Shown: in pieces, positions 32,910-44,014 of the stretch | Position numbering within the stretch: position 1 is the stretch's first letter | How the letters are laid out: every line of letters starts with the position of its first letter | The notes under the pieces: generated by a model | What the model was told of the DNA's origin: nothing | Database searches by the model: none | What the model saw: only the letters and a program-made list of their open reading frames with translations | Assembly: GCA_025175895.1 (NCBI GenBank) | Contig: CM045993.1 | Coordinates: 51,154,621 to 51,218,620 of the forward strand | Length of the DNA stretch: 64,000 bases | Direction: 5' to 3' | Origin: Wurfbainia villosa | Taxonomy: Eukaryota; Streptophyta; Magnoliopsida; Zingiberales; Zingiberaceae | Made by a program: the position numbers and the translations under genes

Positions 32910-33575
32910 AACCTTTCTTGCCCTTTGGTGGACCTTGCTTCCTAGACCCTAGGTATTGACTCCTAGATCCTAAATCTTTACCATTTGACCCTTGCATTTG
33001 ATTTTTCATTTTTCTAAGGGTCTTTTCTAATTTCTCAAGTCTTGACCTTAAGACTTGATTTTCCAACTCTAATTGCCCAAACTTCGAATTTTCATTTAGT
33101 CTTTGGGTGTGGTTCTTCATCTTAGGTATATTCCTACCCTTCTTAGGGCTAATGCCTAAATGCTCCTCTACCTTCCTAATAGTTTCCCTAGGTAGGATTT
33201 TTCTAGGGTTATTAGTCCCAAATTTCTCCTTAGTTCTAAAATTATAACTCTTAGCACCTAGTCAATAAAATTTATTATTTCTAGCATGCTCCTTATGATT
33301 ATGCACAATTGCAAGGGTATTAAAATTATTTCTAGCATGCTTTTGCCTATTACTTAAAGAATGAGCACTATTTAAATTTACCTTAGGGTTTGCTTTAGAA
33401 GCTCCCCCTACATGTGATGTTCCTTCTTGGGTCTTCTTTCTCCCCTTAGGGCATTGACTCCTATAATGCCCCAGTTGTTAGCATTTGAAGCACACCCCGT
33501 GCTCCTTGCTCTTATGTGTTGGGGGACTGACATCCTTGACCTTTGGCACCAATTGAACCTTCTTGACTTTCTTAG
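32910..33575 (-). pseudogene. gag: beta-2 gag, C-terminal part (between alpha-2 and gamma-1)
   Basis: Read on the minus strand from 33575: KKVKKV..., a second zinc knuckle (CFKC then stop, QLGHYRSQCP), an Asn-rich linker, LPRETIRKVEEHLGISPKKG, and the coiled coil QLELENQVLRSRLEKLEKTL up to PKGKKG, where alpha-2 inserted. It continues exactly from 38970 across gamma-1, so the two pieces were one gag. It corresponds to beta-1 gag 15620-16340. Confidence 0.88.
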
Positions 33576-34800
33576 TGTAGGGGATCGATCGGCCAGCTAG
33601 AGGGGAGTGAATAGCCCTCAATCATTTGGTGGTGGATTTTGCTCGTCTACAAAGAGATTAGCGCAAGAGGAAAAACAAAACAAGACAAACAAAATATAAA
33701 TAAGAATACAAACAATGCTAACACCGAAATGTAACGTGGTTCACGGCTACGCCGCTAATCCATGATCCTGATTCGTCCAAGGTGAATCACTCCTTTGCCA
33801 AATCCACTAGATCTCTCCTTTGCACCAAGCTAGGTGGAGGTAACCTCTTTATAATCCCTCTTCTTACAATAGAATGAAATAATAGCAAGTAAGAAGAGTG
33901 GGAATACTTTAGGGCACTTTGGGAGAAGGTTGGAGCATGAACATTAGGCCCCCAAAGCCCCACACCCTTCCTCTTTATAGAGGAAGAGGGTTTCTTCTCG
34001 TTGACACATGAGAAGTCGACTGATGTCCCTATCAGTCGACTGGTCCTGTAGCCATTGCCCAATAACGACTGCTTTCCACGTTGGATTTTATCCAACGGTA
34101 CCGACATCAGTCGACTGATATTGCCATCAGTCGACTGATGCTCGATCAGTCGAGTGCTCCACGAGCTCGACTCCATTCTGTGCCTGAAACACTTGTGACC
34201 AGTCGACTGATGCCTTCATCAGTCGACTAGTGGTCTCGCAGTCGACTACCAATCCATGGTAGTCGACTGTTGGCACTTGAACCGGACTCGAACACTAGTC
34301 GAGTCACCGTCGACTTAGAGTAGTCGACTACCATAACATGGTAGTTGACTGATGTCAGGAAATCCCATCCGACACTTAACCAAATGACCAAGTTTCACCT
34401 AAGAGCGCTACCCCTTTCCCGGGTTACATTCGCTCACTTTCATCCCTCGGAGTCCCTTGCCTTTGAAGTTATCTTCGTCCGGCCACATCCCTTGGATGCG
34501 TCAAGCGCATGGCTCTACAGCGCTATCCTTCGTGTCTCGTCCTGAAGTCTACTTCCTCCGGCTTCACTCCAAACTCCTCATCCGGCAGTCCCTCTGATGC
34601 TCCAAGCGCACGGCTTCCGCAAAGCCATCCTTCACCGACTCAAGGACTGAGTCATGAGAGGTGAAACTCGCCAAGGCTCCATGTGCAAATTACTAAGCCC
34701 TACAAGACTCCAATGCACATATCAAATCATAATAACACTCTAACTTAAACCCTTTGCCACACACATCAAAACCTTATCATGGCAAGAGATTGCCCTAACA
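33576..34800 (-). repeat. gamma-1 3' LTR
   Basis: On the minus strand: start TGTTAGGGC, palindrome array (34352-34014), TATA box CTATAAAGAG (33980-33971), U5. About ten AGTCGACT units, some forming inverted pairs such as AGTCGACTACCAT with ATGGTAGT-GACT. Confidence 0.92.
34014..34352 (-). repeat. AGTCGACT palindrome array, gamma-1 3' LTR
   Basis: The clearest array in the window: repeated CATCAGTCGACTGATG-like units and two larger inverted repeats (34240-34270 and 34320-34352). The other LTR has the equivalent at 38181-38516. Confidence 0.9.
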
Positions 34801-35942
34801 ATCTCCCCCTTTTTGATGTGTGGCAATCCGTTTAAGTTAGGTAAAACATTTGATAAACTATTAAGGAAAGAAAGCATGTAAATAACATGATTAGCAACTC
34901 TCCCCCTTAATACATGAAACTCCCCCTAAATATATTCCCCCTTACTTAAACATATACATTTCTTCCCCTTTGACACCATCAAAAATAATTAACAAAGTTT
35001 ATATAACATGACACCAAGTCTAGAGAGAAACAAAGACCAAAACATGCCTTAAAAGTGGATAAAAGAAATTACTGGGCATGTTATCAGGCTACCAGTCGAC
35101 TGGTTCAGACTATCAGTCGACTGGCACATGCATTTCGGGTTTTTCAGGTTTTCAGGGTGGATTTCAGAAATGCATTAGAAAATCTATAAATTTCAAAAAA
35201 TCATGAAATTTGGGGAACATATTTCTTGTGAGTATATTTATCAATGAAAAATAGTTGTCCATGAAAAATCATTATATTTTCAAGTATTTGCCAAAAATCC
35301 AAAAGTTTCAAAAGTAACTAGGTTTTTGATCAAGTTTAACACCTAGTTTAGCTTTAAATTGTTTCAAAACATTAACACACAAATTTTAAAGTAAGAAATT
35401 ATTTTGAAAACATATGAAGTATCCAACCATGATCTTTGGGCAATATGTCTATGAATTAAACATAAGTCTTCCCCATGATTTGTTTATTATTGATATTTTG
35501 ATACCTTGAATGACCATCTAAATGCCATAGGCACTAGTGGACATTTGTATCATCCTAACATCTCACTCATGCTAAGTTTTCAATTAAGGTAGCCTATGGT
35601 GAGTGTGAGATGCATCCTAAAGGTATTTGTATATACTTAACCATTAATTTCATGCAATTCTATCAAGGTTAAGTATCATCCTAATGTCCCACATGATCAT
35701 AAAGACATATATGGATAAATTTCATATTATGATCATGAACCAAATGTGTTCATCAAATTGTGCTCATGCATTAGGTATTACATGATGATAATAAGGTAAA
35801 CATTACCTAAAGCATGATTTATCTATTTATAGGTGCATTATCATCACCTAACACTATTTTAAAAAATATTGTCCTGCCATCCTATGTCAACCAAACATAT
35901 GATATAGGTAAAGTCCATATGGTTGAGTATCCTAGGGTTTTC
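34801..35942 (-). other. gamma-1 3' non-coding tract
   Basis: No gene. It holds five polypurine-like tracts on the minus strand (34801, 34911, 34921, 34936 and 34962) and two AGTCGACTGG palindromes at about 35094-35125. Confidence 0.8.
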
Positions 35943-37678
35943 CTAACCCTTAAGGATGGATTTTGGAACCCAATATAAATTCTTGCCTATGGATTTCACT
36001 AAAAATTCTTTAGGGATCCATTTTCTAGCTATTACCTTCTTTTTATCTTGACCCCTAGCAATTAGACATTTATAGGCCTTTTCATTTTTATTTTCCTTAT
36101 ATCCTAGGCCTTTCTTGTTGAAGCTTGCTCTTTGGCTCCCTATGATCATGTTAAGAGTATTGGAGCATATTGTAAATTTTTCTAGGGCCTTGGTCAAATA
36201 ATCTACCTTTTCCCTTAGAGCCCTATTTTCATCCATACATGGATCACTAACATTAAATGGCATATATTCATGTGAGCATGCATCATTCAAGCTAGAAGAA
36301 ATATTATCATTTACTTTTAAGCATGCTTTTTCTAATTTTTCTTCTAAGTCCTTAATTTGATCTAGCATGCATTTATTTTTCTTCTTTGCCCTAAATAAAT
36401 CCCTAGTTAAGCTAGAAACCATGGAAACTATTTTCTTGAGAGTTAGATTTTTTACCATAGCTTCCATGTCTTCTTCTTCTTCGGATGAGGAGGATGGTGA
36501 AGAAGCTCCCCCTTCACTCGAGCTTTCTCACTTGAGCTTACTTCTTCATTTTCGGAGGAGGAGCAATCTAGGTCGTCAAAGGCCATTAGGGATAAATTTG
36601 TGACAAAAGCATTTTCTTCCTCGGATGATGATGATGATGAGGAAGAATGGTCATCCCAAGTCCTTGCTTTTAATGCCTTTGCCTTCCCTTTTTCCTTGGC
36701 CTTCTTTTATTCTTCCTTTTTCTTTTTGCTCCCCTTCTTCTTCTTCTTTTCTTCCTTCTTTCTCTTCTCCTCCTTGCTCTTGTTCAAGAGGGGACAATTG
36801 TCCCTTATGTGTCCCTCTCCTTGGCAATTGTAGCAAATAATCTTCCCCCTTGGTCTTCTACTCCTATCATTAGATTTATTAAATCTAAAATCTTTTAATG
36901 CACGCGTTACCTTCCTTACCATATAGGCTTCTTCCGTGCTATCCATGGAGGAGGAGGAAGATGCTTCATCGGAGGAGGAGGGGATCTCCATCTTCTTCTT
37001 CCCCTTGTTGGCCAAAAGTGCTACTCCTCTTGAAGGTTGAAATCTTGGCTCTTCTATTATTCCTTCAAGTCTTGTTTCATGGAGCTCCATGGTTGAGAAG
37101 AACTCCTCCAAGGTGCTCACTTCTAGATTCTTTGACATGTAGAAGAAGTCCACCATTGAACTCCATTTCGATGACCGGGGAAAAGCGTCAATTGCTTTCA
37201 TAAGCATATCCCGGTTCGAAAGTTTTTCTCCTACACTTGTTAGCCCAATTAAAATCTCTTTAAACCTAGAATGCAATGATGTTACCTTTTCTCCCTTTTC
37301 TAATTTGATGTTGCTTAATTGGGAGTGGAAGAGGTCTCTTCTTGCAAGCTTGGCTTCCGATGTGCCTTCATGAAGTTCAACCAATCTCTCCCACATCTCC
37401 TTGGCACTTGAGCACTCCCCAATCTGGTTGATCTCTTGTTGGGGGAGCACATTGAAGAGATGGTGCTTGGCTTTTGAGTTTGCAAGGTGCTCTTCCCTTT
37501 GCTTTTTCGTCCACCTTGACTTCTCTATTTGTTCACCCTTTTCGTCCCTAGGCATCTCAAAACCGTTTTCCATTATAAGCATAATATCAAAATCGGTTTC
37601 AAAGAATACCTCCATTCTCTTTTTCCACCAAGAGAATTCGCCTTCAAATTTCGGAGGGTGAATGTTTGAGCCGGCCAT
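35943..37678 (-). pseudogene. gag: gamma-1 gag-only protein, nearly intact N-terminal 323 codons
   Basis: 37678-36707 is open and starts MAGSNIHPPKFEGEFSWWKK. The Gag domain has LWERLVELHEGT-like and SSKWSSMVDFFYMSKNLE motifs, followed by an intact CCHC knuckle CYNCQGEGHIRDNCP and a long Lys/Glu run. A TAA at 36707 and a frameshift near 36520 separate it from 36467-35943, which has a coiled coil, the SQRASFNKKGLGY motif and an end with WIPKEF and WVPKSILKG. This order matches SIRE-like Gag up to the point where protease would begin. It is the best-preserved TR-GAG protein here. Confidence 0.9.
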
Positions 37679-37725
37679 CCTTGATTGTGCTTGTTATGGC
37701 GGTTAGTCCTTGACGAGCTTTCCTT

Positions 37726-37738
37726 GGCTCTGATACCA
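37726..37738 (-). promoter_or_regulatory. gamma-1 primer-binding site
   Basis: Reverse complement of TGGTATCAGAGCC, 2 bp from the LTR. Confidence 0.93.
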
Positions 37739-37740
37739 CT

Positions 37741-38964
37741 TGTAGGGGATCGATCGGCCAGCTAGAGGGGGGTGAATAGCCCTCAATCGTTTGGTGGTGG
37801 ATTTTGCTCGTCTACAAAGAGATTAGCGCAAACGGAAAAACAAAACAAGACAAGCAAAATATAAATAAGAATACAAACAATGCTAACACCGAAATGTAAC
37901 GTGGTTCACGGCTACGCCACTAATCCACGATCCCGATTCGTCCAAGGTTAATCACTCCTTTGCCAAATCCACTAGATCTCTCCTTTGCACCAAGCTAGGT
38001 GGAGGTAACCTCTTTACAATCCCTCTTCTTACAATAGAATGAAATAATAGCAAATAAGAAGAATGGGAATACTTTAGGGCACTTTGGGAGAAGGTTGGAG
38101 CATGAACATTAGGCCCCAAAAGCCCCACACCCTTCCTCTTTATAGAGGAAAAGGGTTTCTTCCCGTTGACACAGGAGCTGCCGACTGATGTCCCTATCAG
38201 TCGATTGGTCCTGTAGCCATTGCCCAATAATAGATGCTTTCCACGTTGGATTTCATCCAACGGTACCGACATCAGTCGACTGATATTGCCATCAGTCGAC
38301 TGATGCTCGATCAGTCGAGTGCTCCGCGAGCTCGACTCCATTCTGTGCCTGAAACACTTGTGACCAGTCGACTGATGCCTTCATCAGTCGACTGGTGGTC
38401 TCACAGTCGACTGCTAATCCATGGCAGTCGACTGTTGGCACTTGAATCGGAATCGAACACTAGTCGAGTCACCGTCAACTTAGAGTAGTCGACTACCATA
38501 AATGGTAGTCGACTGATGTCGGAAAATCCCATCAAACACTTAGCCAAATGGCCAAGTTTCACCTAAGTGTGCTGCCCCTTTCCCGGGTTACATTTGCTCA
38601 CTCTCATCCTTCGGAGTCCCTCGCTTTTGAAGTTATCTTCGTCCGGCCACGTACCTCGGATGCGCCAAGCGCATGGCTCTGCAGCGCCATCCTTCGCGTC
38701 TCACCCTGAAGTCTACTTCCTCCGGCTTCACTCCAAGCTCCTCGTCCGACGGTCCCTCGGATGCTCCAAGCGCACGGCTTCCGCAAAGCCATCCTTCACC
38801 GATTCAAGGACCGAGTCATGAGAGGTGAAACTCTCCAAGGCTCCATGTGCGAAATACTAAGCCCTGCAAGACTCCAACACACATATCAAATCATAATAAC
38901 ACTCTAACTTAAACCCTTAGTCACACACATCAAAACCTTATCATGGCAAGAGATTGCCCTAACA
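37741..38964 (-). repeat. gamma-1 5' LTR
   Basis: 1224 bp, with TATA box (minus) at 38136-38145 and palindrome array 38181-38516. Open frames at 38567-38821 are LTR sequence in the non-sense orientation and recur in the other LTR. Confidence 0.92.
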
Positions 38965-38969
38965 CTTAG

Positions 38970-39691
38970 GACACTTGCTCCTGTAGTGTACTTTCTCCCT
39001 ACACTCAAGGAAAATTATATGATGTTTATTTTTAATTAAATTGCTTGAGTTACCTAAGGTGGTGGCGACGATCTGGGGAGATTCTTCACTTCTTCTAGAG
39101 GTTGAAGCTTCTTCTTGATGCTCCGGAGTGGATGGTCTCTCTTCTACCTCAATCCTAGAGGTGGAGGCTTCTTCAACTTGCTTTTCCTCGGATGTTGATG
39201 GTCATTCAACTTTCGATTCCTTAAGCTCTTGTGAGGATGATGATGATTCTTCCACTTCCGAGTCTTCTTGAGCTTGAGAGGATGAACACTCCTCCTCGGA
39301 CTCCTCCTCTACTTCATGAGTCCGTGATGGATTTTCATGATACAGTCGATTTGCTCCAAAGCTCCTTGGCATCCTTGTATTCACCTAACTTGGACAAGAC
39401 ATTATTAGAAATTAAATCACTTAGCATTTTGATTACCTTAATATTTGTCTTGAACTCCTTGAGTTGTTCCTTGGTCCATTTTTCAACCTTGAGGATTCCA
39501 CCCTTCTTTCCTCTCGGAAATTTGCAACCTTCTATCAAGACGGACCAAAGTTTGATATCCACCATCATCAGGAAGTTCTCAATCCCTATTTTCCATTGAT
39601 TGAAACCTTCAAATCCATAATCCTCGTAGGATGGTGGTGTGTTGATGTCTCGACATAGTCTAAAATTTGGCTCCATCATCTTCTTCTTCAC
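38970..39691 (-). pseudogene. gag: beta-2 gag, N-terminal part
   Basis: Starts MKKKMMEPNFRLCRDINTPP (39691) with GFNQWKIGIENFLMM and LISNNVLSKLGEYKDAKELW, as in beta-1. An indel near 39340 changes frame. An acidic Ser/Glu linker follows, then the first zinc knuckle with its Gly changed (CREKVHYRSKCPK) up to the gamma-1 insertion. Confidence 0.88.
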
Positions 39692-39751
39692 CCTCTAGTG
39701 ATGCTCCCTTGGTTGTTAAACCTTGAAGAGCAGCCTCGCTCTGATATCACT
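39692..39751 (-). promoter_or_regulatory. beta-2 short leader and primer-binding site
   Basis: 39738-39749 is the reverse complement of TGATATCAGAGC, one change from the tRNA-iMet match. Confidence 0.8.
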
Positions 39752-41257
39752 TGTTGGAACTTCGGTGAGCGCTAGAGGGGGTGAATGACGTGTTCGTTAC
39801 GTAGATAGAACTTGATCGCATGCTTGTTATAATTGTTAGTGTACGCAGTGGAATATATAATGATAAAATAAATACACAACAACAAGCACACAATACACAC
39901 GAATATAACGTGGTTTGGAACCTTAGGTTTCCTACTCCACGGGTTGAGCTCAAAAGAGCTCTAGTGATGCCAAACACCACTAATCAACCTCTCCTTCTCA
40001 GAAAACACTCCGGAGGTGGAGAAAACCTCTTATAAGGGATTTCAAAAGTAATACAATGAAATTACAAGAAGTTACAAATGAAATACATAAAATGATGTAA
40101 AGAAAACTTTACAAGAGATCTTTTGAATGCTTGCTTGTTTGGTTGCTTGGGCTGCACTTGAAGACCCTGAATTACACTAGCAAATCATTCTAAATTGCCC
40201 TAAGAACCATGGATAAAAACCTCCCATTCGTGCTCCTTATAAAGCTGCAACTCAGGCTGATTTTCACCTATCAGTCGACTGCTCCCATAGCCATTGTCTC
40301 ACAATGACAATCCACACTAGAAAAGTCCCAACGGAAACCTAGTAGTCAACTAAGGTAACCATCTACTCGGTTGGCTCACAGGCTCTGCCTTGCGACCAAA
40401 ACCTCTGATCATGCCCTCTATAGCAATTGGTGCCATAACATTGTGATCGACTCCCGGGCGCACTCGGTCATAGTCGATCGTCAATCGACTCAGCTTAGTC
40501 AACTCGTCATAATCCTAGTCGACTGTTAAGTATCAACTCGATTGCCAAGTGTTAAACACTTGACTAGTCGACTGGTCCATAACCCTAGTCGTCTGCTACA
40601 CCTCAACCATGAGGTTTACCTCAAGTATGATGCCTTCATACTTGCTAGACTACCCTTAGCCTAGACCTAAGCCTTCTAGCCACCTCCATCAGCCTCATGC
40701 CTATTGGATCCCTCGAAGTCATCGATGACTTGTTCATCCATATGCTAGCCTTTAGGTGCTTCCATTGGCTATTGTCATGCTAAGCTGGTCTACACAGTCA
40801 AGGCACATTGGGCTTATGCTGCCAAGACACACGCTTAGACTTTAAGCCGCCAACCATTGGACTTATGTTTCCAAGACTCCACTCTTGGACTTTACGCTGC
40901 CAATATTAACCCTTGGACTTTCCATGCCAACTCCATGTTGGACTTTCCAATTGCCAAGACTCAAGCTTGGACTTTCCCTTGCAAAGACCCATGCTTGGAA
41001 TTTTCCTTGACAAGACCCATACTTGGACTTTCCATGCCAAGTACTCAAGACTTAGACTTTCCCATTGCCAAGACCCATGCTTGGACTTTCCATGCCAAGT
41101 ACTTAAGACTTGGACTTCTCCATCATATGGTCAATCCCATGTCAACCATATAGTCAACCCATTGTCAAACAATGGTCAACTCATCGTCAAACATCAAAAC
41201 ACTACTCGAGTGAAACTCGAGTCTGGTCAATCATGACCTGGGCTGATTGCATCAACA
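39752..41257 (-). repeat. beta-2 5' LTR
   Basis: 1506 bp, from TGTTGGAAC to ATCAACA on the plus strand. TATA-like CTTTATAAGG (minus) near 40238, palindrome array 40272-40600, AAGTCCAAG minisatellite 40795-41118. The next base starts the interrupted beta-3 LTR; TTCCA (41258-41262) is the expected duplication. Confidence 0.88.
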
Positions 41258-41262
41258 TTCCA

Positions 41263-41679
41263 GACCTTCAAGGGCATTCTAAAGCAACCAAAGATCAAAC
41301 ATTTAAAATCTCACATTTTTAAAGTATTTTCTTTACTCATATTCATTTACTTAGTGTAATTGCTTGTATCTTATTCTTATTGTTGTAAGAATTATTGTAA
41401 GAGGTTTTCTCCACCTCCAAAGTGTTTTTCGAGAAGGAGAGATTTATTAGTGGTGGTGTGCATCACTAGAGCTCACTTGAGCTCGACCCGTGGAGTAGGA
41501 ACCCTAGGTTCTGAACCATGTTATATTGTCTTGTTATACTTGTATATTTATATTTTGTATTGTATATTCCACTGCGTATAACACTTTTATAGACGAGCAC
41601 AACACGAACATGATCAAATCCATCAAACAATGAGAAATCACTATTCACCCCCTCTAGCGATGTCAACTGATCCCCTATA
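41263..41679 (+). repeat. beta-3 5' LTR, 3' part
   Basis: Matches the end of the beta-1 LTR (for example GTAAGAGG, TCTCCACCTCC, CTCTAGCG). The first part is left of the window because beta-2 inserted here. Beta-3 therefore is the outermost host element of the whole window. Confidence 0.85.
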
Positions 41680-41681
41680 AG

Positions 41682-41693
41682 TGGTATCAGAGC
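41682..41693 (+). promoter_or_regulatory. beta-3 primer-binding site
   Basis: TGGTATCAGAGC, 2 bp after the LTR end. Confidence 0.9.
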
Positions 41694-42845
41694 AGCTTTC
41701 TCTTCAAGGCTTAAAAACCAAGAGAGCATCTCTAGAGGGAAGAAGGAAGATGAAAGAGCCAAGTTTTAAATTGGGCGATGAAATCAACACACCACCATTC
41801 TATGGAGACTATAGAATAAAAAATTTCAATCAATGGAAAGGTATAATGATGCATTTCCTTATGTGTGATTATGACAATTGGATTAGCGTTATAGTAGGGT
41901 TAAATGCCCCGAAGGATGAAAAGGGGAGAATACTTAAGAAGAAGAAGTGAAGCAAGGAGCAAATTTGATATTTTAACATAAACAATAAGGTAACGAGTAT
42001 ATTGATTAATGTGTTACCTAATGATATTTTGGCAAAGTTAGGTGAGTTTAAGGACGCTAAGGAACTATAAAGCAAGCTAGCAAAGCTTCATGAAAGTCCA
42101 TTACCGACCTCAAGTGAAGAAAAATTCCAAGAAACCAAAGAATGTCCATCAGCTCTAGAATGTGAGGATTTAGAGGTCGAGAGGTGTTCAACATCCAAGG
42201 AAGAAGAGAAGAAAGTAGAAGAAGCCTCCACTTCTAGAATTGAGGGGGAGGAGAGACCATCCTCAATGTTGGAGCAAGAAGATGAGCCATCCACCTCCGG
42301 GAGCCAAGGACAAGACCAAAATTCCAAAGGTAACTCAAATACACGTATTAATAATAAAAATCATATAACATGTTTTGAGTGTAGAGAAGTAGGATACAAC
42401 AAGAGCAAGTGTCCAAAGCGAATCAAGAAGATGGCACAAGTGGTGCTAAAGACCAAGGAGACTAGAGTTCCCACTAGGAAGAGCAAAGAGCACGTGATGT
42501 ACTTCAAATACCAACAATGAGGACACTATAGGACCCAATGCCCTAGGGGAAGGAAGCAAACCAAGGGCAAAGGAGGAGTCTTAAATGTAGGGGGAGCTAA
42601 GATAAACCCTAAGGTAACTTTTAATTATACTCCTTCTTTAATTAATAGTCAAAATCATGCTAGGAATTTCATTGCTATTGATAATGAACAAAAGAATGCT
42701 AGGAATAAAAAATATTATTGCTTAGGTGTTAAATATGTTAATTTGCCTAAGGACAAACCTAGAACTAATAACTCTAGAACTATCATACCTAAGGAAGCTA
42801 TTAGAAAGATAGAGAACCATTTAGGCATTAACCTTAAGAAGGGTA

Positions 42846-43557
42846 TGTTAGTGCCTATAAGATTCACATATCTTTACAATGACATGATATTGTCTACGTT
42901 GGGCCTAAACCCTCATGGTTTTGTTTTTGGGCTTTTACCTAAAATGCCTCATACCAATGGAAATATTTTTTAATCTTATAAGCACATGATCTTTTCCATG
43001 TCTTACCAATGTGGTACTTTGATTGTATTCTCAATACTCTCAACAATCCCCCCCTCAAACGAAGGACCACATTAACCCCCCTCAAGCCTATCCATCCTCG
43101 AAGGACTTCCTCTACTTAATGTCCGATCCTCAACCCACCAGGACTTCCTGTCAAATATCTAGTCTTCCTAACCCAGTTGGACTTTCTGCCAGTTGTCCAA
43201 CTCTTCTGGCCCAACTGGACTTCCTGACAATTGTTCGGTCATCCTGACTTAATTGGGCTTCTTGCCTGGTGTTTGTTTCTCTTGATCTGGACATGGGAGC
43301 TCCACTTCCTTCGTTCGAGGTTCATGGCTTAACATGGACCATGACTCTGATACCAATTATTAGTACCTATAAGATTCACATATCTCCACAATGACATGAT
43401 ATTGTCCACTTTAGGCCTAACCCCTCATGGTTTTGTTTTTGGGCTTTTACCCAAAAGGTCTTATACCAATGGAGATATTTTTTCATCTTATATGCACATG
43501 ATCTTTTCCATGTCTTATCAATGTGGGACTTTGATTGTATTTTCAATACTCTCAATA
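42846..43557 (-). mobile_element. TRIM-3
   Basis: 712 bp with perfect duplication GGGTA (42841-42845 and 43558-43562). LTRs 42846-43045 and 43358-43557, both 200 bp. The interior is longer than in TRIM-2 because it carries more tandem units around CTTCCTGCCAGTTGTC. The right LTR ends CAATA instead of CAACA, so it is older than TRIM-2. Confidence 0.93.
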
Positions 43558-44014
43558 GGGTAGGCATATGCCTAAAGGGAAGAACAATGCCCAAAGAACA
43601 AATGAAAATTCAAAATTTGAGGTGTTAATGGTAGAAAATCAAGCTTTGAGGTCAAAGCTTGAGAAAATGGAGAAGACCCTTAAGAAGATGGAAAATATGA
43701 TTCTAGGGTCCAATAGACAAAATCTAGGGGTTAATAGGCAAGATTCATCTTTGGGCAAGAAAAGCTTGAGTCATAAGCCTAGGTCCAAGGTAGATAAGCC
43801 TACTTATCACAATGTTCCATTTGATTATGGAACCAAGTCTAGATCTAGGAAAGTCAAGGTCACAAGGGAGGCCGTCCCTAGAGTTGACCATAGTGGCAAA
43901 GGTTTCCAAGAAACCTAGGAAGGCCACTAAGAAGGTTACAAGGGAGGAAGTTAACCTTGACAAGAACCAAATGACCAAGGCTTCCAAGTCTAAGAGGGTC
44001 ATTAGGAAGGTACT

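Larger units (their letters stand above)
33576..38964 (-). mobile_element. TR-GAG gamma-1, complete non-autonomous LTR element
   Basis: 5389 bp with perfect duplication CTTAG (33571-33575 and 38965-38969), inserted in beta-2 gag. LTRs 33576-34800 (1225 bp) and 37741-38964 (1224 bp) differ by a few percent. The interior of 2.94 kb encodes only a SIRE-like Gag. Primer site (minus) at 37726-37738; polypurine tract at 34801-34815. Confidence 0.95.

Noticed and set aside
34014..34352. Regularly spaced short repeats resembling a CRISPR array
   Set aside because: Palindromic units of variable spacing inside a plant LTR, with no cas genes; promoter-type repeat array instead.
36600..36840. Overlapping plus-strand frames opposite gamma-1 gag
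   Set aside because: Antisense reading of a Lys/Glu-rich gag segment (poly Ser/Phe/Leu), a compositional shadow.
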